A model generated the notes under the pieces. It was not told the DNA's origin. It did not search any database and saw only the letters and a program-made list of their open reading frames with translations. From Tenacibaculum sp. (lineage in GTDB: Bacteria; Bacteroidota; Bacteroidia; Flavobacteriales; Flavobacteriaceae), in NCBI GenBank assembly GCA_020629275.1, contig JAHDDQ010000002.1:28826-92825 (forward strand): 64,000 bases of DNA, written 5' to 3'. Shown piece by piece: positions 43,231-52,062 of this stretch. The stretch's first letter is position 1. Every line of letters starts with the position of its first letter. The position numbers were made by a program, and so were the translations under genes.

Positions 43231-44028
43231 ATGAAATTAAATATAAGTTACAGTATACTTCTACTAATAATCTTTCTTTTTATTGTAAATGGAAACGCAC
43301 AAGAATATTTTACAGACACTGTAGGTGCAGTTTTCGAAAATAAAAGGGCAATTAAAAAGAAAGAATGGAATAGTAACTATGAGATGTTAGAGCAGTATAA
43401 TAAAAACTTCAAGTATTATACAGTAGAGTCTAATAAGCTTAGTAATTTTCAAACTTGTTTTGTCATAAGAGAATATGATTCTGAAAGTATTCACTGGCTA
43501 TTACTTTTAGATGAAAAACAGAAAGTCATAGATTTTTTGATGACTGCATATGATAATGCAGAGGGATTCTTAGAAATTAAGTCTGATTGTTACACAGATA
43601 AAATTACCGTAAATACTTACAATAGTTATGAAAAACCGGAAGAACAGATGGAATCATATGTGCCTTCCTCAAAAGGTTTTCTACTTAAGAATGATTTAAT
43701 TTTTGAATATTCTGAGAGTTATGGCTCATCCTGTTGTCCTAGAGATCCTTTCAGAGACAGTGTAAAAGTCGGGTTAAAGGAGTTTGTCACCAAATTCGAG
43801 CAAGAGAATTCTATTTCTCTAAAGGAAACTTACATGGTAATTCAAGGTAAAGAAGGGGAAAAAACATATTATTTATCTTTCAAAGGATGGTCTAAAGCGA
43901 TGAGAGAAAAATTTATTAAAAAACGAACTTATGAGGCAGCTTTCCTTAGGTCTAATACAAGCACAAAAGTAACTTACAACGACATAATTAAGAATAATAG
44001 GAAAGAGTTGATATTTAAATTGAATTAA
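43231..44028 (+). CDS. secreted protein of unknown function
   Basis: The 265-residue protein has a signal peptide (MKLNISYSILLLIIFLFIVN, cleavage near residue 23) and a soluble mature part with a SSCCPRDPFRDS segment (near 168-180). No domain is recognised. It should be periplasmic. It ends at the hairpin 44031-44060. Confidence 0.65.
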   Translation: MKLNISYSILLLIIFLFIVNGNAQEYFTDTVGAVFENKRAIKKKEWNSNYEMLEQYNKNFKYYTVESNKLSNFQTCFVIREYDSESIHWLLLLDEKQKVIDFLMTAYDNAEGFLEIKSDCYTDKITVNTYNSYEKPEEQMESYVPSSKGFLLKNDLIFEYSESYGSSCCPRDPFRDSVKVGLKEFVTKFEQENSISLKETYMVIQGKEGEKTYYLSFKGWSKAMREKFIKKRTYEAAFLRSNTSTKVTYNDIIKNNRKELIFKLN

Positions 44029-44030
44029 AT

Positions 44031-44060
44031 AAAAAGCTCTTCTAAATGTATGAAGAGCTT
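44031..44060. terminator. terminator between the secreted protein and aminotransferase genes
   Basis: A 9-bp perfect stem (44034-44042 with 44052-44060) with an A run on its left side suits the leftward aminotransferase transcript best. Confidence 0.55.
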
Positions 44061-44089
44061 GATTATATATTGTTAAATAAGTTGATTAA

Positions 44090-45277
44090 TTAACTTAAAA
44101 CTTCTCTTATGCGTTTTACGGCTTCACGAAGTTGTAACTCAGAAGCAGCATAGGATAATCGAATGCAATTAGGAGCTCCAAAAGCAGCACCAGTTACACT
44201 AGCAACATTTGCTTCTTCTAATAGTAACATAGAGAAGTCATTCGCATCTTTTATCTCTTTACCTTTAATGGTTCTTCCAAAGAAAGCAGAAATATCTGGA
44301 AAAATATAAAAAGCTCCTTCAGGTACATTTAATTTAATGCCTTCTATTTTACCTAATAAACCTAAAACAATATCTCTACGAGATTTGAATTCATCTATCA
44401 TATACTGAACTTTATCTGGAGTTGCCGAAACAGCTGTAATTGCCGCACGTTGGGCGATACAGTTTGTTCCTGAGGTAATTTGACCTTGCATTTTTGTACA
44501 AGCTTTAGCTATCCATTCAGGAGCACCAATAAAACCAATTCTCCAACCAGTCATGGCAAATGCTTTTGCCAATCCGTTAACAGTAATAGTACGGTCGTAC
44601 ATATTTTCAATAGCAGCAAAGCTAAAATGTGTTACACCGTAATTAATGTGTTCATAAATCTCGTCAGAAAGTATAAAAATATTTGGGTACTTCTCTAACA
44701 CTTTTGCCAAAGCTCTGTATTCCTCTTCGGTATAAATACTACCACTAGGATTATTAGGAGAATTAAAGAAAACCATTTTTGTTTTCGGGGTAATTGCAGC
44801 TTCTAATTGTTCAGGAGTGATTTTAAAATCGTTATCAATAGAAGATGGAATTTCAACAAATCTTGCTTCGCACAGCGTAGCTATAGCTGAATAACTAACC
44901 CAATATGGAGCAGGAAGTAATACTTCATCTCCAGGGTTTAATAAAACTTGAGCAATATTTGCAATAGATTGTTTCGCTCCAGTTGAAACTACAATTTGTT
45001 TTGGCGTATACTCTAAATTATTATCGCGTTTAAACTTGTTACAGATAGCTTCTTTTAATTCAAGATATCCATCCACTGGTGTGTATGAGTTGTAATCTTG
45101 GTTGATAGCTTCTATAGCAGCGTTCTTAATAAAATCAGGAGTATTAAAGTCAGGTTCTCCCAAACTTAAACTGATAATATCTTTTCCTTCCGCTTTTAAT
45201 TCTCTTGCTTTAGCTGCCATTGCTAAAGTCTGTGAAATAGGTAAACTATTAATTCTGTTAGATAATGCTTTAGACAT
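44090..45277 (-). CDS. class I aspartate aminotransferase family
   Basis: The 395-residue protein has the class I fold with PLP-binding lysine in NGLAKAFAMTGWRIGF (near 233-248), GAKQSIANI (near 100) and NNPSGSIY (near 176-183) with the substrate arginine near RLSYA (about 375). It uses PLP to transfer amino groups between aspartate or related amino acids and 2-oxoglutarate. Cytoplasmic. Upstream of it, about 15 bases away, lies the desaturase gene on the same strand. Confidence 0.92.
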   Translation of the reverse strand: MSKALSNRINSLPISQTLAMAAKARELKAEGKDIISLSLGEPDFNTPDFIKNAAIEAINQDYNSYTPVDGYLELKEAICNKFKRDNNLEYTPKQIVVSTGAKQSIANIAQVLLNPGDEVLLPAPYWVSYSAIATLCEARFVEIPSSIDNDFKITPEQLEAAITPKTKMVFFNSPNNPSGSIYTEEEYRALAKVLEKYPNIFILSDEIYEHINYGVTHFSFAAIENMYDRTITVNGLAKAFAMTGWRIGFIGAPEWIAKACTKMQGQITSGTNCIAQRAAITAVSATPDKVQYMIDEFKSRRDIVLGLLGKIEGIKLNVPEGAFYIFPDISAFFGRTIKGKEIKDANDFSMLLLEEANVASVTGAAFGAPNCIRLSYAASELQLREAVKRIREVLS

Positions 45278-45291
45278 TTTTGTTGTGTTGG

Positions 45292-46383
45292 TTATGCTAA
45301 TTGTGGTTTTTTCCCAAGTTCTGCTATATGCTTTAAGTGCTCTATAACTGCTCTTCTTGTTGTTTTGTATTCATGATAAGGTAAGTTGAACTCTTTAGCT
45401 GTTTCTTTAACTATTTGAGCAATTTTCTTGTAATGAATATGAGAGATATTTGGAAAAATATGGTGTTCTACTTGATGGTTTAATCCTCCAGTATAAAAAT
45501 TGATAAACCAGTTCTTAGGTGCAAAATTAACTGTAGTATATAGTTGATGAATTGCCCATGTATTTTTAATATTTCCATCTTTATCTGGTAAAGGCATTTC
45601 AGTTTTAGGAACTATATGCGCTAATTGAAAAACAAAACTTAGAATAATTCCTGCCGTGTAATGCATCACGAAAAAACCAATTAATACTTTCCACCAAGCT
45701 ATATTTAATACTAAAATTGGTAATACAAGCCATAAGGCATAGTATACAATTTTAGAGATGATCAGCTTAGTCCATTCTACTCTCGGGTTAGGGAATTCTC
45801 CGTAAGAAAGTTTTCTTTTCAGGTACCCATGCATCTGCTTAAAATCAGTAGTTATAGCCCAATTAATAGTTAACAAACCATAAAGTAGTGGAGAGTAATA
45901 TTTTTGATATTTATGAAAAGGAAGCCATTCCGAATGTTTAGAAAAACGAATAATTCTTCCGGCATCTATATCTTCGTCGTGATCTTTTATATTAGTGTAA
46001 GTGTGGTGTAGTACGTTGTGTTGTACTTTCCAGTTGTAAACATTACCTGCAAGAACATATATACTACTTCCCATTAATTTATTTACCCACTTTTTGCTAG
46101 AAAAAGATTCGTGGTTACTATCGTGCATTACGTTCATTCCAACCCCAGCCATACCAATTCCAATAACTACTGTGAGTAATAACTGTAACCATTGTGACAT
46201 ATTAACGGTTAAAATAATAATAAAAGGAGCAAAGAATAAAGCAAACATAATAATTGCTTTTATATATAATTTCCAATTACCAGTTCTTTTAATCTCATTT
46301 TCTTTGAAGTAATTATTGACTCTCTTATTCAAAGTTCTGAAAAACTTTGCATTGTCTATTCTGGAAAACTTTATTGATTTCAT
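45292..46383 (-). CDS. membrane fatty-acid desaturase
   Basis: The 363-residue protein has the three histidine boxes HDSNHE (near 91), HNVLHHTYTN (near 124-133) and HQVEHHIFP (near 300-308), with membrane segments between. It is a diiron acyl desaturase of the front-end/linoleoyl-CoA type in the inner membrane, introducing double bases into lipid acyl chains. Common in cold-living marine Flavobacteria. No truncated box. Confidence 0.92.
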   Translation of the reverse strand: MKSIKFSRIDNAKFFRTLNKRVNNYFKENEIKRTGNWKLYIKAIIMFALFFAPFIIILTVNMSQWLQLLLTVVIGIGMAGVGMNVMHDSNHESFSSKKWVNKLMGSSIYVLAGNVYNWKVQHNVLHHTYTNIKDHDEDIDAGRIIRFSKHSEWLPFHKYQKYYSPLLYGLLTINWAITTDFKQMHGYLKRKLSYGEFPNPRVEWTKLIISKIVYYALWLVLPILVLNIAWWKVLIGFFVMHYTAGIILSFVFQLAHIVPKTEMPLPDKDGNIKNTWAIHQLYTTVNFAPKNWFINFYTGGLNHQVEHHIFPNISHIHYKKIAQIVKETAKEFNLPYHEYKTTRRAVIEHLKHIAELGKKPQLA

Positions 46384-46491
46384 ATCGTAATTTAAAGTTG
46401 TAAAAATAATTCTTTTTGTTGATGTTAAATAGTGAACTAAACTTTTTAATTATAAAAGCTTTGTTAATTCAACAAAATTACATTTTGTTGT

Positions 46492-46499
46492 TATTTTTG
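46492..46499 (+). promoter_or_regulatory. possible -7 box of rsmG
   Basis: TATTTTTG is a perfect TAnnTTTG box, 19 bases before the rsmG start. A TTG at 46461 is somewhat too far upstream for the usual spacing. Confidence 0.45.
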
Positions 46500-46518
46500 C
46501 CAATGTAATTTTAGCACT

Positions 46519-47148
46519 ATGGACCTTATTTTAAAATACTTTCCTAATTTAACGGAAAATCAAATACAATGTTTTGAAAAATTGCAAGAACTTTACGAAG
46601 ATTGGAATTTAAAAATTAATGTGGTATCAAGAAAAGATATAGATGAGTTGTATCTACGTCATGTTTTACATTCTTTAGGAATAGCAAAAGTAATGCAATT
46701 TAAACCTGGAGCAAAAGTAATGGATGTGGGTACAGGAGGTGGCTTTCCCGGAATTCCTTTAGCAATTTTATTTCCTGAAACTAAATTTCATCTAGTAGAT
46801 TCTATTGGGAAGAAGATTAAAGTTGTTAATGAAGTATCTGAAGGCTTAGGTTTAGAAAATGTAAAAACTACACATGGAAGAGTTGAAGAGGTTAATGAAA
46901 CTTATGATTTTATTGTGAGTAGAGCTGTAGCACAAATGGAAACATTTCATCGATGGATAAAGAATAAAGTACATAAGAAACACATTCATGAACTTAAGAA
47001 TGGTATTTTGTATTTAAAAGGTGGAGATTTAGAAGAAGAACTTAGTAAATTTCCCAAAGCTACAATTTATGATTTACCAGATTATTTTGAAGAATCATTT
47101 TTTGAAACTAAAAAAGTAGTACACTTACCTGTAAAATATAAAGGCTGA
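46519..47148 (+). CDS. rsmG: 16S rRNA (guanine527-N7)-methyltransferase
   Basis: The 209-residue protein has the RsmG layout: NVVSRKDIDELYLRHVLHSL (near 35-54), SAM-binding DVGTGGGFPGIPLAI (near 72-86), VEEVNETYDFIVSRAVA with the catalytic region and a C-terminal KGG block. It methylates G527 of 16S rRNA. Family length 205-215. Loss of it gives low-level streptomycin resistance in other bacteria. Confidence 0.95.
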   Translation: MDLILKYFPNLTENQIQCFEKLQELYEDWNLKINVVSRKDIDELYLRHVLHSLGIAKVMQFKPGAKVMDVGTGGGFPGIPLAILFPETKFHLVDSIGKKIKVVNEVSEGLGLENVKTTHGRVEEVNETYDFIVSRAVAQMETFHRWIKNKVHKKHIHELKNGILYLKGGDLEEELSKFPKATIYDLPDYFEESFFETKKVVHLPVKYKG

Positions 47149-47219
47149 AGTTTTATACTCCAGCCTTATAGAGACTTAAATAAAAGTCATCTTTCATAGT
47201 AATTATACAAAATTGTATA

Positions 47220-47627
47220 TTAATTTGTAGAGAATTGCCATTGTTTATCACCATTGGTAATTCCTACACTTAAATCTCCTGAACGTAAAGAAACCCCTTC
47301 AGCGCTTCCTGAACCAGATGCTGAGTCGAATGTTCCGTTATTTTCTATAAAACGAAGCCCGCCGATTTCTGGTACATTGTTACTAAAAGTTACTTTATAT
47401 ACCTTGTCGCCTGTTTTAGTTAGTGTAGCAGTTGCATCAGATTCTGTTACTTGTGGAGTTTGGTTTACATTATATTGTAAGATACCGTTGTAGCTTGTCG
47501 TTAAGCTAGCAGGAAGTTCCACAAATTTAGCTCCATCAGGTACGCCATTTTCGTCCTTACTACACGATAAAAATAAAATAAAGGCAAATGCCATAATCAC
47601 TTTTGAAATTTGTTGAATGGTTTTCAT
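47220..47627 (-). CDS. small lipoprotein sharing a domain with the protein at 50810
   Basis: The 135-residue protein has a lipobox FLSC|SKDE with the lipidated Cys at 22. The mature part carries a strand pattern Y-N-G-I-L...T-K-T-G-D-K-V-Y-K-V-T-F-S-N-N-V-P-E-I-G-G-L-R-F that is also found twice in the secreted protein at 50810-51868 (e.g. YRLDFSNGIPSIHGVQF). It lies downstream of the LytTR regulator gene. Probably outer-membrane or periplasmic. Confidence 0.65.
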   Translation of the reverse strand: MKTIQQISKVIMAFAFILFLSCSKDENGVPDGAKFVELPASLTTSYNGILQYNVNQTPQVTESDATATLTKTGDKVYKVTFSNNVPEIGGLRFIENNGTFDSASGSGSAEGVSLRSGDLSVGITNGDKQWQFSTN

Positions 47628-47737
47628 AATTGTTTCGATTAAAAAATTTGATATGAAAGTATTCTGAAAATAAAATGTAAAAATTGAAATGTGGATTACT
47701 TACGGTTTCATGTGTCTAAATAAAACTGATTTAAGGA

Positions 47738-48451
47738 CTAAATTATTCGAAGTCGTTTCAAAATTTCAGCTTTATAAGTCCGTCCTACTGGAATACTATT
47801 ACCCTGCAAGTCGATACTTTGATCAGCTTCTGAAAAAGAATGAATAAAATTCCAGTTTATTAGATAAGATCGATGTGTTTGTATAAACTGTTCATTATTT
47901 AATGTTTTCAATAAACCAGTAATAGAATTTCGAACAGAAAATTTCTTATTATCCTTTGTTACTATAGAGCAATAATTTTTAGAGTCTGTATGTGCATAGA
48001 GGATGGAATCAATTTTTAATTTGTGTAATTTATTTCCACTTCTAACAAAGAGTTCAGATGAAGATACATAATGTGTTTCGTCTTTTTTATGGAACGATTT
48101 TTCAGCTAATATAAGAGCAGCCTTTAAATCATTCTCTTTAACAGGTTTGGTTAAGTATGCAATAGGAGAAACATCTATAGCTCTTGTAATGGTGTCATCG
48201 TCAATTTCAGAAGTAACAAAAACGATAGGAGTTTGGTATAATTCTTTAATTTTTTTAGCTAATTGTATACCAGCTTCTCTTTTATGTAAATGAATGTCAA
48301 TTAAGGCTAAGTCTGGTGTTAATAAACCAATTTGTTCAAGAGCATCAAAAGTATCATCTGAACTTCCTATACAGTCATGACCAAGTTTTTCTACTGTAAT
48401 TTTAATATCTTCTAATTGAAAGATTTCGTCTTCAACAATATATAGCTTCAT
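47738..48451 (-). CDS. LytTR family response regulator
   Basis: The 237-residue protein has a receiver domain with the phosphoacceptor aspartate in LALIDIHL (near 52), a conserved T/S near 82 (FVTSE) and K near 100, then a LytTR DNA-binding domain (about 135-235; FIQTHRSYLINWNFI). It starts 31 bases after the histidine kinase stop and is its likely partner. Confidence 0.93.
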   Translation of the reverse strand: MKLYIVEDEIFQLEDIKITVEKLGHDCIGSSDDTFDALEQIGLLTPDLALIDIHLHKREAGIQLAKKIKELYQTPIVFVTSEIDDDTITRAIDVSPIAYLTKPVKENDLKAALILAEKSFHKKDETHYVSSSELFVRSGNKLHKLKIDSILYAHTDSKNYCSIVTKDNKKFSVRNSITGLLKTLNNEQFIQTHRSYLINWNFIHSFSEADQSIDLQGNSIPVGRTYKAEILKRLRII

Positions 48452-48482
48452 TAATTTTAAAATTTAAGTATAAAGAATAATC

Positions 48483-50687
48483 TTAAGCGCTTAAACTATC
48501 TGACTCTTTAGGTAAACTCTTAAAATCTTTTATTGGAAAAGATAATTCAAATTTTGTGCCTATTCGTTGTTCTGAAGAAACTTTAATGTCTCCATTATGG
48601 ATTTGAACAAATTTATAAACTAAGTTTAAACCAAGTCCAGACCCTTTTTCGCCGTGTGTTCCTGAAGAAGAGTTATTTTCGGTAAGTGTAAAAATATTTT
48701 TGAGTTGTTCTCTAGGGATACCAATACCAGAGTCAGTAACCGTAAAATGTAGCACGTTAAATTTTTTGAGTACTGAAATTTTAATAGTACCATTTTCGGT
48801 GTATTTAATAGCATTATTAATTAGGTTTCTGAAAATTAGATGAAAACCACCTTTGTCGAATGTTATTATTTCATCTTTTTTAATGTCTAAGGCAACTTTA
48901 GTATTTTTAAGTTTTGCATGATAACTATAGCTTTCAATAATTTCTGTTAGTTCTTGTTGAATAGACATTTCTTCTTCATTATAACTATATCCATTCATTT
49001 GTTGTACAGACCAACTCAAAAGATTATCAAGAGTGTTTGATAATTTTTCAGAATTGCGTTGTAATTCTTGTGAAAGCAGATTTGTTTTTTCATAATCTTT
49101 TTTATCGATATAATGATTAATAACTTTTCCTACACGCTGAAAAGGAATCAACATACCTCTTAGGTCGTGAGAAATTATAGAAAATAAGCGAGTTTTAGTT
49201 GAATTCAGTTGAGCTAATTCTTTTTTTTGTCTATTTAGTTTATTATAAAAATAATATCCAAATAGAAACAAGAATACAAATGAAATTAGAGAAAGAATTA
49301 ATAGTTGTTGTTTGAACTTAGCTTGTGATATTAACTGTTCTTTTTTAGCATTTTCTTCATTCAATTTAGCAATTTTAAGTTCTTTATTTTTAGTGTCATA
49401 TTTCTTTTCTAGTGCAGCGATTTTTTCTTTAGTATCCACGTTATTAATAGAATCGTAAAGAGAATATGATTTTTTATAATGAAAAATAGCAGTTTTATAT
49501 TTACCTATTGCATTAAAATACTTAGCTGATTCCTTATGGAATATTTGCTGATACTCAAGATCTTTATTTTTGTTTAGCACACTTTTAAATTCAGCTAAAT
49601 AGCGCTTGGCCAGCGATGTATTGCCATTGGAAAGCGAAGAAGAAATTAATTTTTCAATAACAGCTAACTTTTTATAATATCGGTATTTATGCTCTTTAGA
49701 ATTAAGACGCTCGTATGCTTTTTGATAATGCAATAATCCTTGTTCATTATCATTGAATAAATCAAAATAGATGTCTCCTTTATTCTTGATTAACTCGGTA
49801 GTGATACTCCACATATTCATTTTTTCAGAAAGAATTAAACCTGAATCATTAAATATTAGAGCTTTGGATCTGAGTTTTCTTTTGGTATATTGTTTAGCAA
49901 GAGTTAAGTAGCTTCTTAATACAACTTCGTCAAGTTGTTGTTGCTTTGCAGCCTTAATTGCTTTCTTAATGTATTTGTTAGCTTGATCGAATATTTTTTT
50001 ATTATTATACATTAAGGCAAGTATAAAATAAGAACTGGCAGAGTCTTTACTGTCATATTTTTCTTTAATAGTAATAGCTTTTAGTAAATTACGAACAGCA
50101 TTTTCAAGTTTATTCTGGTTATAATATTGAATACCTAAATTGTGATATAAATTTGCAGTCTTGGAAGTATCTTTCAAACGTAATAAAAACTGGATTGCAG
50201 AATCGGAATATTGGATTGAGTTTTCGTAGTTGTTTAAACTGTTTAGTAAACTTCCCATTTGTTGATAGTAACTAGCCCACATTGGATTAGCCTTATTATG
50301 AATAAGTACTTTTCTTGCAGCATGCATATTTTTCTTAGCTTTTTTTAACTGCTGATTTCTCATATAAATAGTTGCTTTTGCTATGTAAGCTTCAGCAATA
50401 GCAGGATGTTTAGGAAATTCTTTTTTATAAATAAGTGATTTGTTTGCGTAGAAGTGAGCTGAATCTCTTTGCTTTTTATCTTCAAATCGAATAGCGATAT
50501 TGTTGAGGATGTATATTTGATTTGCTTTAGAAACCTTATTTAGATACTGCTTATCAGTTAGAATAGCAGTGTCTATATTCGAAATAGTATCTATTTTTAC
50601 TTTCCATTCCTGATAAATTACATCACTCTTCTGAGAGAAACAGATGGTGGTTATAAACACAAAAATTAAGAGTAGTTTTCTAAACAC
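48483..50687 (-). CDS. TPR-containing sensor histidine kinase
   Basis: The 734-residue protein has a signal peptide, about ten TPR-like repeats in the periplasmic part (about 30-420), a coiled coil and a membrane segment (about 463-485), a phosphoacceptor domain with ISHDLRG (near 510) and an ATPase with NLINNAIKYT, DSGIGI, GEKGSGLGL and a C-terminal PxFxxF-like end. It senses an unknown cue, perhaps through the TPR domain, and phosphorylates the LytTR regulator just downstream. First gene of that pair. Confidence 0.92.
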   Translation of the reverse strand: MFRKLLLIFVFITTICFSQKSDVIYQEWKVKIDTISNIDTAILTDKQYLNKVSKANQIYILNNIAIRFEDKKQRDSAHFYANKSLIYKKEFPKHPAIAEAYIAKATIYMRNQQLKKAKKNMHAARKVLIHNKANPMWASYYQQMGSLLNSLNNYENSIQYSDSAIQFLLRLKDTSKTANLYHNLGIQYYNQNKLENAVRNLLKAITIKEKYDSKDSASSYFILALMYNNKKIFDQANKYIKKAIKAAKQQQLDEVVLRSYLTLAKQYTKRKLRSKALIFNDSGLILSEKMNMWSITTELIKNKGDIYFDLFNDNEQGLLHYQKAYERLNSKEHKYRYYKKLAVIEKLISSSLSNGNTSLAKRYLAEFKSVLNKNKDLEYQQIFHKESAKYFNAIGKYKTAIFHYKKSYSLYDSINNVDTKEKIAALEKKYDTKNKELKIAKLNEENAKKEQLISQAKFKQQLLILSLISFVFLFLFGYYFYNKLNRQKKELAQLNSTKTRLFSIISHDLRGMLIPFQRVGKVINHYIDKKDYEKTNLLSQELQRNSEKLSNTLDNLLSWSVQQMNGYSYNEEEMSIQQELTEIIESYSYHAKLKNTKVALDIKKDEIITFDKGGFHLIFRNLINNAIKYTENGTIKISVLKKFNVLHFTVTDSGIGIPREQLKNIFTLTENNSSSGTHGEKGSGLGLNLVYKFVQIHNGDIKVSSEQRIGTKFELSFPIKDFKSLPKESDSLSA

Positions 50688-50750
50688 GTAATTGGTTTTT
50701 GTAGTTAAAGATAAAACATTTAAAACTTAACAATATTGTTTATAAAAGCA

Positions 50751-50784
50751 AAAGCGGCTATATTACATTGAATATAGCCACTTT
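50751..50784 (-). terminator. terminator of the gene at 50810
   Basis: A 13-bp stem with one mismatch (50751-50764 with 50771-50784) lies 26 bases past the stop of the leftward gene, with an A run further left on the plus strand (T run in the RNA). Confidence 0.65.
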
Positions 50785-50809
50785 AACTTATGTTTTGATA
50801 AAGAGTTTA

Positions 50810-51868
50810 CTATTGTTTTTCTCCATCAAAAACTACATTTACTAATCCTCTTTCTATATTTAAATCATCAAAACGCATGTCAATTTCAATTTCTGTTGCA
50901 TATTCTCTTTCAATAACAACCGAAGTAAATTCCTTAAAATTATTCATACGCCCAAATTGTACACCATGAATAGAAGGAATACCATTACTAAAATCTAGTC
51001 GATATGTTTTACAACCTGTTTGTACAATTTTACAGATCCCTTTTTTAGTATGAACACCAGGAGCTTCTAAAGTTCCCATATAAATTCCAACTACTTGTTC
51101 TGGTAAATCAGCGATCTGATTCGATTCACATTCATAAAAAGCATTTCCTGAATATACATGTAGACTTTCATTATTATCTATATGAGTTTCTCCATCATTT
51201 ACATGTATACTTCCGTTACCAGTCACAATACTTACATTTCCGTTGGATGCATCAATACCTAAATCACCAGTTTTGATACTTATACTACCGTTTCGTCTTG
51301 TTTTAACACGTTGATTTCCATTTTTGATATTAGTAGAGTTTCCTTTAGTAGTAATTGTTTGATTCCCGTTTCTAATTTTGGTGTTGTCTCCTTTTGTTGA
51401 AATACTTTGATGTTGTGTGTTTAAGTTTACATTACTGTAAGTTCCTGATGATATTAAATCTCCTTCAAATGCTAGTACTTTACTGCCAGAAATACTTCCA
51501 ATACTTAAGCTATTATCGTCTGAATCTATAGTTATACCTAGTTTTTTACCACTATATAAAGCAGTAGCGGTATAAATTTCATCGTCTTGTGTAAATCTCA
51601 CATTTCGTATAGATGTTAGTCCATTACTAAAGTGAAGATTATACGTGTTTCTACTTCCTTTCTTTATAGTGCAAGTGCCTTCAGGGTTTACAATAGTCTT
51701 ACCACTTAACTTAGTAAGTGTTCCTTCATACGTACCAATTAGATTTTGAGGTAATTGTCGTTTAAGTACATGTTTCTCTTTGTTAATAGAGTTTGTTGAA
51801 AAAGCGCCTACAGCTATGAAAAGCCCGATTGCTAGAAATATTGAATTTAGTTTGTTTAAATAGTTCAT
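50810..51868 (-). CDS. secreted repeat protein with two copies of the lipoprotein domain
   Basis: The 352-residue protein has a signal peptide (to about residue 27). Two domain copies (about 42-105 and 255-315) share a pattern with the small lipoprotein at 47220 (Y-x-G-T-L...C-x-I...Y-x-L-x-F-S-N-G...I-x-x-V-x-F). Between them lies a run of short repeats rich in N, G, T and K (about 140-245; units like NTKIRNGNQTITTKG), likely a beta-solenoid. Function unknown. It lies upstream of the kinase gene, probably under its own promoter. Confidence 0.65.
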   Translation of the reverse strand: MNYLNKLNSIFLAIGLFIAVGAFSTNSINKEKHVLKRQLPQNLIGTYEGTLTKLSGKTIVNPEGTCTIKKGSRNTYNLHFSNGLTSIRNVRFTQDDEIYTATALYSGKKLGITIDSDDNSLSIGSISGSKVLAFEGDLISSGTYSNVNLNTQHQSISTKGDNTKIRNGNQTITTKGNSTNIKNGNQRVKTRRNGSISIKTGDLGIDASNGNVSIVTGNGSIHVNDGETHIDNNESLHVYSGNAFYECESNQIADLPEQVVGIYMGTLEAPGVHTKKGICKIVQTGCKTYRLDFSNGIPSIHGVQFGRMNNFKEFTSVVIEREYATEIEIDMRFDDLNIERGLVNVVFDGEKQ

Positions 51869-52002
51869 AATAATTGTTTTATAGATAAGTTTCTAGTATC
51901 TAATCAAACTTAATACCTAAAAAACGGAAAATATTTTAGCTGTGGAGGAACGACCAAAACCTGTGGTCTTTTGCCTTAGAAAAAGTGATGAAGGAATAAA
52001 AT

Positions 52003-52037
52003 AAAAAACGAGTTAAATCATAATTAACTCGTTTTTT
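52003..52037 (-). terminator. terminator of the DUF1501/DUF1800 operon
   Basis: A 14-bp perfect stem (52003-52016 with 52024-52037) with a poly-A left side stands 26 bases past the leftward DUF1501 stop. Confidence 0.85.
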
Positions 52038-52062
52038 AAGACGTATTAATGTTGTTTACGAT

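Noticed and set aside
47141..47167. Terminator after rsmG
   Set aside because: A 7-bp stem is present but there is no T run, so I do not call it.
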